NCBI GenBank assembly: GCA_963773585.1
Contig: CAVZBR010000003.1
Span: forward strand, 202,801-266,800
Origin: CAVXJN01 sp963773585
Lineage (GTDB): Bacteria > Pseudomonadota > Gammaproteobacteria > JASBUN01
Reading direction: 5' to 3'
Length of the DNA stretch: 64,000 nucleotides
Position 1 is the stretch's first letter. The number at the start of each line of letters is the position of its first letter. Position numbers and translations under genes: made by a program. Below are positions 53,501 to 62,503 of the stretch, piece after piece. The notes beneath the pieces are model-generated. The model made no database searches and was not told where the DNA came from. It saw only the letters and a list, made by a program, of their open reading frames with translations.

Positions 53501-55144
53501 TCAATCGACCGGATGGATCAGGTCAGGCCTGATTTCCGCATTGAACACTTCCTGCAGATCCTGCACCACTGAGTCGTCGCGAATGGATTGCTCCGCCTGA
53601 TCCCGACGTTGCCGCTGCTGGGCGGCGCGCCGGCGTGCCGGCGTTTCCAATTCGCCGCCGCCGAGCTTGATCTCGAGCTTCACAGGGATTCCGAAGTGGG
53701 CGCCCAGGGCCTGCTCCAGGCGCTGGCGGGCGCTGGCGCCGGCAAGTTGCTCATAGGTCGGGTCCAACAATAAGTTCACCCGATCGTCTTTGCGCTCGCT
53801 CAGCGCGCAGTGCACCGCCAACTCCCGAGCGGCACCACGCAGTCCCAGCTTTGCTACGATTTGATCCCATTCCGGCGCGTCGTCCGCGCGCGGCGTTGAC
53901 GCGGGTGCTTGCGGCGGCGCAACCGCCGCCTGCACCGGCGCCTGTGCGGATGGCTCATTCGCGCCCGACGCGGCTGGAGCACCTGCGCGGCGCCGCGGCG
54001 CGGATTGCCCCCGATCACCGCCAACAGCCGCCGGTTCACGGGTGATGCTCTCGGCCGGGGCCGCAGGCTGAAATGCCAGCATTCGCAACAGCACCATTTC
54101 GAATCCGGTGCGCGGATCCGGCGCCAACTCCAGATCGCGACGACCCAGCAAACCGATCTGGTAGAACAACTGCACATCCTCGGGCAACAGCACGTCCGCC
54201 AGGGCAACGATCTGCGCCCGGTCACCGAGGGCGTCGTCCAATGCGTCGGGCACCGTCTGAGCCAATGCCAGACGGTGCAACAATGACAGCAGATCGCGCA
54301 ACACGCCGCTGAAATCCGGCGCCTGTTCGGCCATCAGTTCGACTCGTTCCAGCAGACCCTGGCCATCGCCCTCGGCCAACCGTTGCAGCAAGGCCATGAC
54401 ATGTTCGCGATCGATGGTTCCCAACATGGCTTGCACTTCGGCCTGCTGGACGCTGCCGCCCCCGTGGGCGATCGCCTGGTCGAGCAGGCTCAGCGCGTCG
54501 CGCATACTGCCGTCCGCCGCCCGTGCCAGCTCCATCAACGCGCCCTGTTCGAACTCGATGGCCTCAGCGTGCAACAGCTGTTCCAGGTGGGCGGCGATCC
54601 GGTCCGGCGGCAGGCGCTTGAGGTTGAACTGCAGGCAGCGGGACAAAATGGTGACCGGCAACTTTTGCGGATCGGTGGTCGCCAATAGGAACTTGACGTG
54701 CGGCGGCGGCTCTTCCAGGGTCTTTAACAGCGCATTGAAGCTGTGATCCGACAGCATGTGCACTTCGTCCACCAGATACACTTTGTATCGGCCGCGAGTG
54801 GGCGCGTACTGGACGTTGTCGAGCAGTTCCCGGGTGTCTTCGACCTTGGTCCGCGACGCCGCGTCCACCTCGATCAAGTCCACGAATCTGCCCTGATCAA
54901 TCTCCTGGCAGGCGCTGCACTGGCCGCAAGGTTTGGAACTGACGCCTTGTTCGCAGTTGAGCGACTTGGCCAGAATGCGCGCGATGGTGGTCTTACCGAC
55001 TCCACGGGTGCCGGTGAACAAAAACGCATGGTGCAGGCGATCATGGTCCAGGGCGTTGATCAGCGCCCGCAGCACATGCTCCTGCCCCACCATCTCGTCG
55101 AAATTACGGGGACGCCATTTGCGCGCCAAGACTTGATACGTCAT
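53501..55144 (-). CDS. dnaX: DNA polymerase III subunits tau/gamma
   Basis: The 547-residue protein starts MTYQVLARKWRPRNFDEMVG (ATG 55144). The longer frame reaching 55285 enters the 4.5S RNA and is rejected. Walker A is FTGTRGVGKTTIARILAKSL, zinc-binding cysteines lie in CGQCSACQEI, Walker B is VYLVDEVHMLS, and ATTDPQKLPVTILSRCLQF is the sensor region. A proline-alanine linker (about 375-435) precedes the tau C-terminus. I saw no obvious A-rich slippage site for a gamma product. Confidence 0.96.
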   Translation of the reverse strand: MTYQVLARKWRPRNFDEMVGQEHVLRALINALDHDRLHHAFLFTGTRGVGKTTIARILAKSLNCEQGVSSKPCGQCSACQEIDQGRFVDLIEVDAASRTKVEDTRELLDNVQYAPTRGRYKVYLVDEVHMLSDHSFNALLKTLEEPPPHVKFLLATTDPQKLPVTILSRCLQFNLKRLPPDRIAAHLEQLLHAEAIEFEQGALMELARAADGSMRDALSLLDQAIAHGGGSVQQAEVQAMLGTIDREHVMALLQRLAEGDGQGLLERVELMAEQAPDFSGVLRDLLSLLHRLALAQTVPDALDDALGDRAQIVALADVLLPEDVQLFYQIGLLGRRDLELAPDPRTGFEMVLLRMLAFQPAAPAESITREPAAVGGDRGQSAPRRRAGAPAASGANEPSAQAPVQAAVAPPQAPASTPRADDAPEWDQIVAKLGLRGAARELAVHCALSERKDDRVNLLLDPTYEQLAGASARQRLEQALGAHFGIPVKLEIKLGGGELETPARRRAAQQRQRRDQAEQSIRDDSVVQDLQEVFNAEIRPDLIHPVD

Positions 55145-55256
55145 GGGAATTGCGAGTTGCCCTGGGTGGCTCGAAAGTTCGAAGGGACCAACCGCATCAT
55201 AGCGAAAAACAGGCCGCCCGAGAAACCCGGGCTCGTGGCCGTACTCTGAATATGGA

Positions 55257-55368
<112 letters not shown>

Positions 55369-55513
55369 ATTACTCGGTGGCACAATTGTCACGTACTCGG
55401 CAGGGTGCAAACGGTTTCCAGCCGGTTGTCGAACCGGTCGATTTAAACCCTGGGCTCGAATTCCGCGTGCCGTAGTGTAATGCTACTCGAAGCGTATTCA
55501 ACGCTCCATGGTT

Positions 55514-55694
55514 TGGCGGAGAGGGAGGGATTACTCGGCGCTATGCGCCTCGCCCTCCGGGCCGCCGTCGCGTTCGCGCCGGCGTTGTCTCGCGCCTGCG
55601 CGCTCGGCTCGAACCCGGCCGATTGAAACCGATGGTTCGAATGCGCCGCTCATACTGCGTGGTCCAATCGGGCCACTTCAGTGAAACCTTTGTT
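55514..55694 (-). repeat. Repeat unit 1: tRNA-Ser 3' end plus element A plus spacer
   Basis: The unit begins with 19 bases identical to the 3' end of tRNA-Ser (55514-55532) and is followed by element A. It ends with an 85-bp spacer starting CGAACCC and ending just before the next copy. The following unit is nearly identical (one base fewer). Together they look like accretion of short segments at a tRNA 3' end. Confidence 0.9.
55533..55609 (-). mobile_element. Four-hairpin element A (77 bp)
   Basis: Located at the G^AA point of a T loop (tRNA sense). Hairpins on the plus strand: GGCGC-TAT-GCGCC, GCCC-TCC-GGGC, CGCCG...CGGCG with an inner CGC/GCG, and GCGC-CTGC-GCGC. It differs from element B by one extra base in the hairpin II loop. 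Confidence 0.75.
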
Positions 55695-55874
55695 TGGCGG
55701 AGAGGGAGGGATTACTCGGCGCTATGCGCCTCGCCCTCCGGGCCGCCGTCGCTTCGCGCCGGCGTTGTCTCGCGCCTGCGCGCTCGGCTCGAACCCGGCC
55801 GATTGAAACCGATGGTTCGAATGCGCCGCTCATACTGCGTGGTCCAATCGGGCCACTTCAGTGAAACCTTTGTT
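55695..55874 (-). repeat. Repeat unit 2: tRNA-Ser 3' end plus element B plus spacer
   Basis: Almost identical to unit 1 and directly joined to the intact tRNA-Ser gene. The 19-base tRNA end is at 55695-55713, element B at 55714-55789, and the 85-bp spacer at 55790-55874. Confidence 0.9.
55714..55789 (-). mobile_element. Four-hairpin element B (76 bp)
   Basis: Same layout as element A with CGC-TTC-GCG inside hairpin II. The flanks are GGGATT on the left and CGAACCC on the right (plus strand), matching the uninterrupted tRNA sequence at the same point. Confidence 0.75.
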
Positions 55875-55965
<91 letters not shown>

Positions 55966-56037
55966 GGAATTACATTCGCAGTCGCCATCCCGGCATCTTT
56001 TTCGACTGCTCGCCGACCTCTGACACCGGTCGGGATT

Positions 56038-56123
56038 ACTCGGGTGCGTTGCACCCGCGCCCCTGCGGGGCCGCCGTCGCGATGCGCCGGCGTTGTCTCG
56101 CACCGCTTACGCGGCGCTCGGCT
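56038..56123 (-). mobile_element. Four-hairpin element C (86 bp)
   Basis: The longest copy. Hairpins (plus strand): GGGTGC-GTT-GCACCC, GCCCC-TGC-GGGGC, CGCCG...CGGCG with inner CGC-GAT-GCG, and a seven-base stem around TTAC. The one non-Watson-Crick pair in the last stem is G-U when read in the tRNA strand but A-C on the other strand. It sits at the T-loop point of the second tRNA copy. Confidence 0.75.
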
Positions 56124-56272
56124 CGAACCCTCGGTACGGGGTTACCGTACACACACTTTCCAGGCGTGCTCGTTACTCAGCCACTGCCTGGCTTCGCCCC
56201 TGCGGGGCCGCCGTCGCTGCACTCCGGCGTTGTCTCGGCTGCGCCTCGGCTCAGCCGCTCGGACACCTCTCC
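56124..56272 (-). pseudogene. Second tRNA-Ser copy, interrupted and lacking its 3' end
   Basis: In tRNA sense, nucleotides 1-21 (56272-56252) and 22-72 (56174-56124) match the intact tRNA almost exactly, with one difference (AAGGAG reads AACGAG). Element D lies between them in the D loop. The last 19 nucleotides are missing, element C standing where they would begin. The upstream flank (56273-56341) is a diverged duplicate of the intact gene's flank (55966-56034), so this arose by tandem duplication. Confidence 0.88.
56175..56251 (-). mobile_element. Four-hairpin element D (77 bp)
   Basis: Hairpins (plus strand): AGCCA-CTGCC-TGGCT, GCCCC-TGC-GGGGC, CGCCG...CGGCG, and GGC-TGC-GCC. The sequence of the first and last stems differs from A-C, yet pairing is kept. 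The insertion point is CTG^AA in the D loop (tRNA sense). Confidence 0.75.
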
Positions 56273-56496
56273 GGAATTACATCCGCAGTCGCCATACTGG
56301 CATCTTCTTTGACTGCTCACCGACCCTTGACACCAGTCGGGGAACCCGCGGCATGCGCCCCACTTTCAGGCGCCAGGGTGCGGGTCCCGCTCGCGATCAC
56401 AGGATCGTTTAACCACATCCGGCCGGCGCGAAAGAGTACCCCAGTTGCCCTATCCATGCAAACGCCCCAGGCGATCGGCGACGGAATTTCAAATGC

Positions 56497-57987
56497 TTAG
56501 GCGCGGCGCAGGCGGCCGATTGCGGCCGTGCTCAACTGGCACAGTTTTTTGAACCGCTGATACGCGTTGGCATCCAAACGGGAGTCCGGCAGATGGCGAT
56601 CGGCGTAAAACAGCCCGATCGGCTTGGTGTCGACAACCACCGAGGCCGCGAAAAAAGTATCGGTGTGGACCAATCGACGTACCGGCTCGGGCACCAGCGG
56701 CCAGAATCGCGCATGGTTATCTTGGTTCACCCACACCGCCTGCTCACGCTCCAACATCCGGCTGAATAAATGCGCATGGTCGAGACGCAGTGCAAAGCGG
56801 CTGAATCCCGGATCATTGTCGGTCCCGGCCAGGTAGCGCGCCTGCAGTAGACTGCGATCTCGGTTCAGCATAGCGAAGACCACGCGATTCAGGCCCAGGC
56901 CGTCGTGTAATCCACGCATCACTTCGGTCATCAATTCGTGCAGGTTCGAGCCCGCCGGGACGTAGTTCATCAATCGATCTGTGACTTCTTCATATACCGC
57001 CAGCTGGGGCATCAGGCAGAAATGGACAGGCGTCGGTTCGCCGTCATCCGCGGAATCGCTTTCCGCCGCCTCCTCCGGCTCTTCGCCCGGGAGCATCGGC
57101 AGACGTCGCGCCGCCGGAAATACTCGAAAGTGCTGGACGTCACGAGCCGCCTCGACGGCGGTCACGTGCACTTCCGAGGCAATGTGTCCCTCCGGCACAT
57201 CCAACCATGCCGAGACGTTAGCGAGGCATTCCTGCAGCTCGTCGCCATACCAACCGCCTTCGGCCAGTCGCGCCAACTGCGATGCATACATCACCCCTAG
57301 TACACGTGGCTGGCTCGCGTGCTCCGCCTCCAAGCTTTGCAGCAAAAGTTCCGGCAGGTTCCAGCGAGCGGCGAGCGTACGGGTGAGCTGCTCGAGGCTG
57401 AATCCAAGTACCACGTATTGCGCTTCGTCCGCAGGCATGCGCTCAGCGCATTGCAGCACACGAATGCGTTCCAGCTCTCCGGCACCGCCATGGAGGCTCA
57501 TCAACAGTTCGCCCACATCGTGGAGCATGGCCGCCAGAAATACCTCTTTGGGCATCATATCGCCGCGCCGATGCGCCCAACGGTAGGCTTGCAGTCCGGC
57601 GTGATAGCTGCGACTCGCCAGTTGCAGGTAACGGCGCTGAGCGGTGTCGGCCTCGAGGGGATCGAGTCGATCGAGTGCCGATGGCAGCGCACGCAATTGG
57701 CTCATGCCCAGCATCATGGCCGCGTTATCCAATGTCGCAATGCGGCTACCCAAATTACGCGCGCGACCGGCATTCGCCCGACGCACAATCTCTAACGCCG
57801 CGCCCGGGTCACCCGGCACCCGTTCACACACCCGATCCATCGGTATGCCCGAGTCAGGATTCAGGTTCGACAGCGCTCGCGCCGTGGACACCAGCAACGG
57901 CAAATGGCACTCGGCCAAGCGGTCCGCCCACTGCCCGACCGAGTCGGACAAACGGTTGATTTCGTCCTGTGCTGGGGGCGATTCCAT
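56497..57987 (-). CDS. HDOD-domain signalling protein with C-terminal GAF-like region
   Basis: The 496-residue protein has an HDOD domain (about residues 25-240), including RVPGDPGAALEIVRRANAGR, MLGMSQLRALPSALDRLDPL and EVFLAAMLHDVGELLMSLHG. After an acidic linker (EEPEEAAESDSADDGE) comes a GAF-like domain ending VVDTKPIGLFYADRHLPDSR. It stands just upstream of and divergent from motAB, so a link with motility is possible. The start ATG is at 57987. Confidence 0.86.
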   Translation of the reverse strand: MESPPAQDEINRLSDSVGQWADRLAECHLPLLVSTARALSNLNPDSGIPMDRVCERVPGDPGAALEIVRRANAGRARNLGSRIATLDNAAMMLGMSQLRALPSALDRLDPLEADTAQRRYLQLASRSYHAGLQAYRWAHRRGDMMPKEVFLAAMLHDVGELLMSLHGGAGELERIRVLQCAERMPADEAQYVVLGFSLEQLTRTLAARWNLPELLLQSLEAEHASQPRVLGVMYASQLARLAEGGWYGDELQECLANVSAWLDVPEGHIASEVHVTAVEAARDVQHFRVFPAARRLPMLPGEEPEEAAESDSADDGEPTPVHFCLMPQLAVYEEVTDRLMNYVPAGSNLHELMTEVMRGLHDGLGLNRVVFAMLNRDRSLLQARYLAGTDNDPGFSRFALRLDHAHLFSRMLEREQAVWVNQDNHARFWPLVPEPVRRLVHTDTFFAASVVVDTKPIGLFYADRHLPDSRLDANAYQRFKKLCQLSTAAIGRLRRA

Positions 57988-58091
57988 AAATCACACGCGG
58001 AGATTGACCGCCTATTACATCGGCTCACCACGGCCGCAACTTGAATTCGGTCGATTACACAGTTGAACCGGATTTGTTTTGATTTTAACAC

Positions 58092-58118
58092 TCAAGCAGG
58101 CGCGGCTATTGCCGATAG
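58092..58118 (+). promoter_or_regulatory. FliA (sigma-28) type promoter of motAB
   Basis: TCAA (58092-58095), exactly 15 bases, then GCCGATAG (58111-58118) matches the flagellar sigma-28 pattern. The transcript would start near 58125 and run into motA. Confidence 0.8.
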
Positions 58119-58162
58119 GTTTCGTGTGCATCCGCAATGAACCGCTCAGAGTCCGCACTCCC

Positions 58163-59020
58163 ATGTTCTTCATCATCGGTACTGTGATTGTCCTTGGCTC
58201 CGTGGCAGGCGGATACGTCCTGTCCCACGGGCACCTGGCCGCGCTGTGGCAACCTTTCGAACTGCTGATCATCGGTGGCGCCGCGTTCGGGGCCTTCGTG
58301 ATTTCGAACCCGAGCCAGGTGGTGACCAAAGTATTCAAAAGCGTTCCAGCGCTTTTATCAGGCTCCAAGTTCACCAAGCCGCTCTACATGGACCTGTTGT
58401 CGTTGTTGCACGATGTCTTCGCCAAGGCGCGAAAGGAAGGCATGATGGCGATCGAAAGCGACATCGAGGAACCCGAAAAAAGCGAACTGTTCAATCGCTA
58501 CCCGAAAATCGCCAACGACCATCATGTGATCAGTTTCATCACCGACTATCTACGCCTGATCGTGGGCGGGAACATGAATCCGTTCGAACTCGAGAATCTC
58601 ATGGATGTGGAGATCGAAACCCACCATCACGAAGCCGAACAACCCTCGCAGGCCCTGACCAAAGTCGCCGACGGTCTTCCCGGGTTCGGCATTGTCGCAG
58701 CGGTACTGGGTATCGTCATCACCATGGGATTCATCAGCGATAGCGCTGAAGCGATCGGTGGTCACGTTGCTGCGGCATTGGTCGGTACTTTTCTTGGCAT
58801 TTTGCTCGCCTACGGGTTCGTCGGTCCCATGGCCGTGGCGCTGGAACATCGTGTCGCCGAAGAAGCGAAGGTGTTCGAATGCATCAAGGTCGCGCTATTG
58901 GCTACGGTAAACGGGTATAGCCCGCAAATCGCTGTGGAATTCGGGCGCAAGGTTTTGTTCAGTTCCGTACGTCCCAGCTTTCAGGAACTGGAAGAGCATC
59001 TGCGAGGCCAGCGCAGCTAG
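58163..59020 (+). CDS. motA: Flagellar motor stator protein MotA
   Basis: This 285-residue protein starts MFFIIGTVIVLGSVAGGYVL (ATG 58163). An in-frame start at 58079 would precede the flagellar promoter and is rejected. It has four membrane segments, the cytoplasmic loop (SDIEEPEKSELFNRYPKI), and the conserved VADGLPGFGIVAAVLGIVIT and GHVAAALVGTFLGILLAYGF. With MotB it forms the ion-conducting stator of the flagellar motor. Confidence 0.96.
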   Translation: MFFIIGTVIVLGSVAGGYVLSHGHLAALWQPFELLIIGGAAFGAFVISNPSQVVTKVFKSVPALLSGSKFTKPLYMDLLSLLHDVFAKARKEGMMAIESDIEEPEKSELFNRYPKIANDHHVISFITDYLRLIVGGNMNPFELENLMDVEIETHHHEAEQPSQALTKVADGLPGFGIVAAVLGIVITMGFISDSAEAIGGHVAAALVGTFLGILLAYGFVGPMAVALEHRVAEEAKVFECIKVALLATVNGYSPQIAVEFGRKVLFSSVRPSFQELEEHLRGQRS

Positions 59021-59050
59021 TCCTGCACGCAGTTAAAAGGCACCCCGCCG

Positions 59051-60172
59051 ATGCCATTGGACGACAAGAAACAACCGATCGTCATTAAGCGCATTAAAAA
59101 GAGTTCTCACGGACACCACGGGGGCTCTTGGAAAGTGGCGTTTGCGGACTTCGTAACCGCGATGATGGCGTTTTTTCTGGTCATGTGGATCGTCGGCGCC
59201 GCGACCACCGACCAGAAGGCGGCGATATCCCAATATTTCAAGAACCCCAGCTTGACCGAAGGTATGAGTCAGTCACCGACCGCTGGTCCCATGGGACCCG
59301 GTGGCGCCAGCACCAGCATGATCGATTTCGGTGGCAGCATGGACCTTACGCGGGGCGCGGGCGAAAAAATCCTGGAGAAAGACAAACAGGAACAACGTGC
59401 CAAGCAACGCAGCGAAACCGAGGCAACGGGCGAGGACGCAAAGGCGGCCGACCGTAAACGCCTCGAGTCCCTGCTGGCCGATCTCAAGGAAGCCATCGGC
59501 AAAAGTCAGGCACTGAAGCCGTTCAAGGACCAGCTGTTGCTCGACATCACACCCGAAGGCCTCCGGATCCAGATTGTCGACAAGGAGAACCGGCCCATGT
59601 TCGACTCGGGGAGCAGCGAGCTCAAATCCTACACGGTCGACATCCTGCACGAGATCGCCAAGTTCGTGAACCAGGTTCCCAACCATATCAGTATCGCCGG
59701 GCATACGGACATCACCCCCTACGTCAGTCGCAGGGATTACAGTAATTGGGAACTTTCGGCCGATCGCGCCAATGCTGCCCGGCGCAGTCTCATTGCAGGA
59801 GGAATGGCCGCGGGCAAGATGGGGCGCGTAGTCGGTTTGGCATCGTCCGTCCTGTTCGACAAGGACAATCCCCGGAACCCGATCAACCGCCGCATCAGTA
59901 TCGTGGTCATGAATCAGGAGACAGACGATGCATTGCGAAAGGGCGAACAAACGGCGGCGCCCGGGGACCCCGCTGCACAACCGTCGGTCGTGGAACCCGA
60001 ATCGCCGCCGCTCACCGGACCACGCGCCGGGACGCCTGAGATGGCACGGGCCGGATCCAGTGCAAGTGCACCGGCCGCAAGTGCCGACGACGATCCCACC
60101 GTGACCCGCGGGACCGTGCAGCTGCCGCCTGTCACGCCCGGGCTGCCCGCAATCAACTTAGCGCCGCGCTAA
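59051..60172 (+). CDS. motB: Flagellar motor stator protein MotB
   Basis: The 373-residue protein has a cytoplasmic N-terminus, a single membrane segment with the ion-carrying aspartate (KVAFADFVTAMMAFFLVMWI), a plug region, and an OmpA-like peptidoglycan-binding domain (HISIAGHTDITPYVSRRDYS, ELSADRANAARRSLIAGGMA). The C-terminal 80 residues are proline- and alanine-rich. It follows motA by 30 bases. The adjacent sequences do not settle whether protons or sodium are used. Confidence 0.96.
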   Translation: MPLDDKKQPIVIKRIKKSSHGHHGGSWKVAFADFVTAMMAFFLVMWIVGAATTDQKAAISQYFKNPSLTEGMSQSPTAGPMGPGGASTSMIDFGGSMDLTRGAGEKILEKDKQEQRAKQRSETEATGEDAKAADRKRLESLLADLKEAIGKSQALKPFKDQLLLDITPEGLRIQIVDKENRPMFDSGSSELKSYTVDILHEIAKFVNQVPNHISIAGHTDITPYVSRRDYSNWELSADRANAARRSLIAGGMAAGKMGRVVGLASSVLFDKDNPRNPINRRISIVVMNQETDDALRKGEQTAAPGDPAAQPSVVEPESPPLTGPRAGTPEMARAGSSASAPAASADDDPTVTRGTVQLPPVTPGLPAINLAPR

Positions 60173-60191
60173 GCGTCCAGACCTGCGATCA

Positions 60192-61691
60192 TTACCACGT
60201 ATAACGCACGCGATAGCGGACAGTCGCTTCGCCTTTGGCAGGGACCTGTATCGGGAACCGAATGGTATCGGCATCCTGCTTGTCGAAGCTCTGGTTGGCA
60301 TCAACGATCTGCCATTGACGCCAACGCGCAAGATGCTCGGCGACATCGACCGCCACCGGATGCGCTCTGTGATTGCGCAGGCGAATCTCGATTTCCTCTT
60401 CCAACACTCGCCTGTCCTGGTCGACCTTAAAGTCTTTCTGGCTCCGGTCCGCTACCACATCGAAATCGCGGCCAAGATCCAGTTGCACTGTCTCGCCAGC
60501 AGCGGTGTGAGCGATGCCGTCTTCACCGACGAACTCCCAATCGCCATCGCTGTCCGTTTTCCGCAACCGAATCCTACCCGCCGGAAGCGGCAGTCCGAGC
60601 CCGTTCTCGTCGGTGTTCCGGAACGCCAGCAGCAGGCGTACTCCGGAATGCGCTCCCGCGCCATAGGCGGGATCGACGATCGGCTGGCGCAACATCGCCG
60701 CCGGCCGATCGACCGATCCGGTAAACACGCGCGTCTGTTTACACTTGATGCCAGCAGCCGGGGGAAACAAAGCCAGTTGCTCCACTGTTCGATCGATCAA
60801 GCTGACCGGCCGATCGAGCTGATAAAGGTGATAAGCCGAAAACGACTGCTCAGCAAATTCCTGGGCTGGCGCAGCCTTCATCATCGTGGTTCTCAGCGGC
60901 GCCCCAGCCGCGTTCGCGGCGCGGTGGACGTCACCCGCTACCAGCTTGAGTCCTACGTGCTCATACTGCCGCCCCGTGCGATTGAGGATGTTGGCAGTGG
61001 CGCGCAGCGCGCCCGTGCACGTTTGCCGCTCGGTCGAAAATGAGAATTCGTAATCGACCCACCAGGTGATGCCAGCGGTTTCATAACGTACGTTTAGTGG
61101 GAAGTCTCCGGCCGCGGCCGATTGCAGCGACCAAACGACCGCAGGCTTTGGCGAAATTTCGGAGGGAAGATCGGCCGCGCGGACATCGGCATAATCGCGG
61201 ATTACACGCACCGCGCCATCTTCCTGCTGTAATGCAAGACCGTCGTCGGCAGCCAACAATCGGCCATTGATGGTCGGTCGATCGCTGCCCGGTGGCAGCG
61301 TCACTTCCACAACGTGTCCAATCGCATGCTGCAGCAGCTCTCTGGCACTGGTCACCCCCGACCGGAATCGTTGGCCGACCAATCCAGGCTGGCCGCTCGG
61401 CCCCAGGTCGAGCCGAATCGAACTTGGATCCACCAGCGCTGGTAGTTCATCGAAGCGAACCGTCGACAATCCCCGGGGCAATGAAAATCTGTGACGGGTG
61501 TTCACCAACGCGTAGCCGGGCAGATTTGTCCCGTCACCGCCAGCATCCCGTAACACGCCGACCGGTAGGGAACCGGGGCCCGCGGTACTGTAGATCGTCA
61601 ATGTCGTGTCCGGTTGCGGTTGCGCCGCGGCGAAGCCACTTAGCAACGCGGCGGGCAACGCCGCCAACAACAGGATGGTCCGAGCCGTCAT
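60192..61691 (-). CDS. DUF4139 family exported protein
   Basis: The 499-residue protein has a signal peptide (MTARTILLLAALPAALLSGF, cleavage near AAAQ). An N-terminal beta domain (VNTRHRFSLPRGLSTVRFDE) and the DUF4139 domain (WWVDYEFSFSTERQTCTGAL, FRNTDENGLGLPLPAGRIRL, DRRVLEEEIEIRLRNHRAHP) follow. The role is unknown, probably in the envelope. Convergent with motB, with only 19 bases between. Confidence 0.88.
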   Translation of the reverse strand: MTARTILLLAALPAALLSGFAAAQPQPDTTLTIYSTAGPGSLPVGVLRDAGGDGTNLPGYALVNTRHRFSLPRGLSTVRFDELPALVDPSSIRLDLGPSGQPGLVGQRFRSGVTSARELLQHAIGHVVEVTLPPGSDRPTINGRLLAADDGLALQQEDGAVRVIRDYADVRAADLPSEISPKPAVVWSLQSAAAGDFPLNVRYETAGITWWVDYEFSFSTERQTCTGALRATANILNRTGRQYEHVGLKLVAGDVHRAANAAGAPLRTTMMKAAPAQEFAEQSFSAYHLYQLDRPVSLIDRTVEQLALFPPAAGIKCKQTRVFTGSVDRPAAMLRQPIVDPAYGAGAHSGVRLLLAFRNTDENGLGLPLPAGRIRLRKTDSDGDWEFVGEDGIAHTAAGETVQLDLGRDFDVVADRSQKDFKVDQDRRVLEEEIEIRLRNHRAHPVAVDVAEHLARWRQWQIVDANQSFDKQDADTIRFPIQVPAKGEATVRYRVRYTW

Positions 61692-61759
61692 TCAATTGCC
61701 TCCTCAAGTACACCCGTTAGCTCTGGTATGATGCGGTCGAGTCCCGGGCCGGATTTCAT

Positions 61760-62482
61760 ATGGACCATAAACAATTGACATGGCAGGCGCCACCGCCGCG
61801 GCTCCGAATCGCGGACTCGGAAACCCATGTCTGGCTCGTGCCGGCGGAACGCACGGACCCTGCCGCGGCCGCCCTGCTTTCGGTCACGGAATTGGAGCGT
61901 GCTTCGCGGCTGCGCCGCGAGCGCTCGCGCATTCAATACACCGCGACCCAATGCATGCTGCGGCGTCTGCTCGGCGGATATCTGAACCTGTCACCGGATT
62001 CAGTCGAGCTGAAACGGACCAGCAACGGAAAGCCTTACGTCGATCCTCGCCATGGATCGACCCTCGGTTTCAACGTCTCTCATTCCGGAAGCTGGGCGCT
62101 GATCGCGTTCGCGCGCGGAAAAGAAATCGGGGTGGACCTCGAAGCCCATCGGCCCCTTGACGCTATGAACCTGGCGCAGCGTTTTTTTTGCGACAGCGAA
62201 GCGCTTCGCCTGGCGGATATAGACGAGGATGTGCGCAACAATCGGTTTTTCGATTTATGGACCGCCAAAGAGGCACTCGCCAAGGCCATGGGAACTGGGA
62301 TTGCCGGCACGTTGAAGCGATTCGAGGTCGTCACCGAACCTGAGATGGGTTGGCGGGACGTGTCCGGCGGCGCTGAATCCTTGCGCTGGTCGCTTCACGC
62401 ACTCCCGGCGCCGGCGAACCACAGCGCCGCCCTCGCCATTGAGCGGGGTTTGGGGCAGCTGAGGTTGTTTTCCGCTGAATAA
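61760..62482 (+). CDS. Sfp-type 4'-phosphopantetheinyl transferase
   Basis: The 240-residue protein has FNVSHSGSWALIAFARGKEI, the metal-binding GVDLEAHRPLDAM and FFDLWTAKEALAKAMGTGI. It transfers the phosphopantetheine arm of CoA to carrier proteins of fatty acid, polyketide or peptide synthesis. No synthase cluster is in the window. Divergent from the DUF4139 gene. Confidence 0.94.
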   Translation: MDHKQLTWQAPPPRLRIADSETHVWLVPAERTDPAAAALLSVTELERASRLRRERSRIQYTATQCMLRRLLGGYLNLSPDSVELKRTSNGKPYVDPRHGSTLGFNVSHSGSWALIAFARGKEIGVDLEAHRPLDAMNLAQRFFCDSEALRLADIDEDVRNNRFFDLWTAKEALAKAMGTGIAGTLKRFEVVTEPEMGWRDVSGGAESLRWSLHALPAPANHSAALAIERGLGQLRLFSAE

Positions 62483-62503
62483 GATTCTGCTGCCGAAAGG
62501 CGA

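Noticed and set aside
53501..55144. Programmed frameshift in dnaX
   Set aside because: No A-rich slippery heptamer followed by a hairpin is visible in the expected part of the gene.
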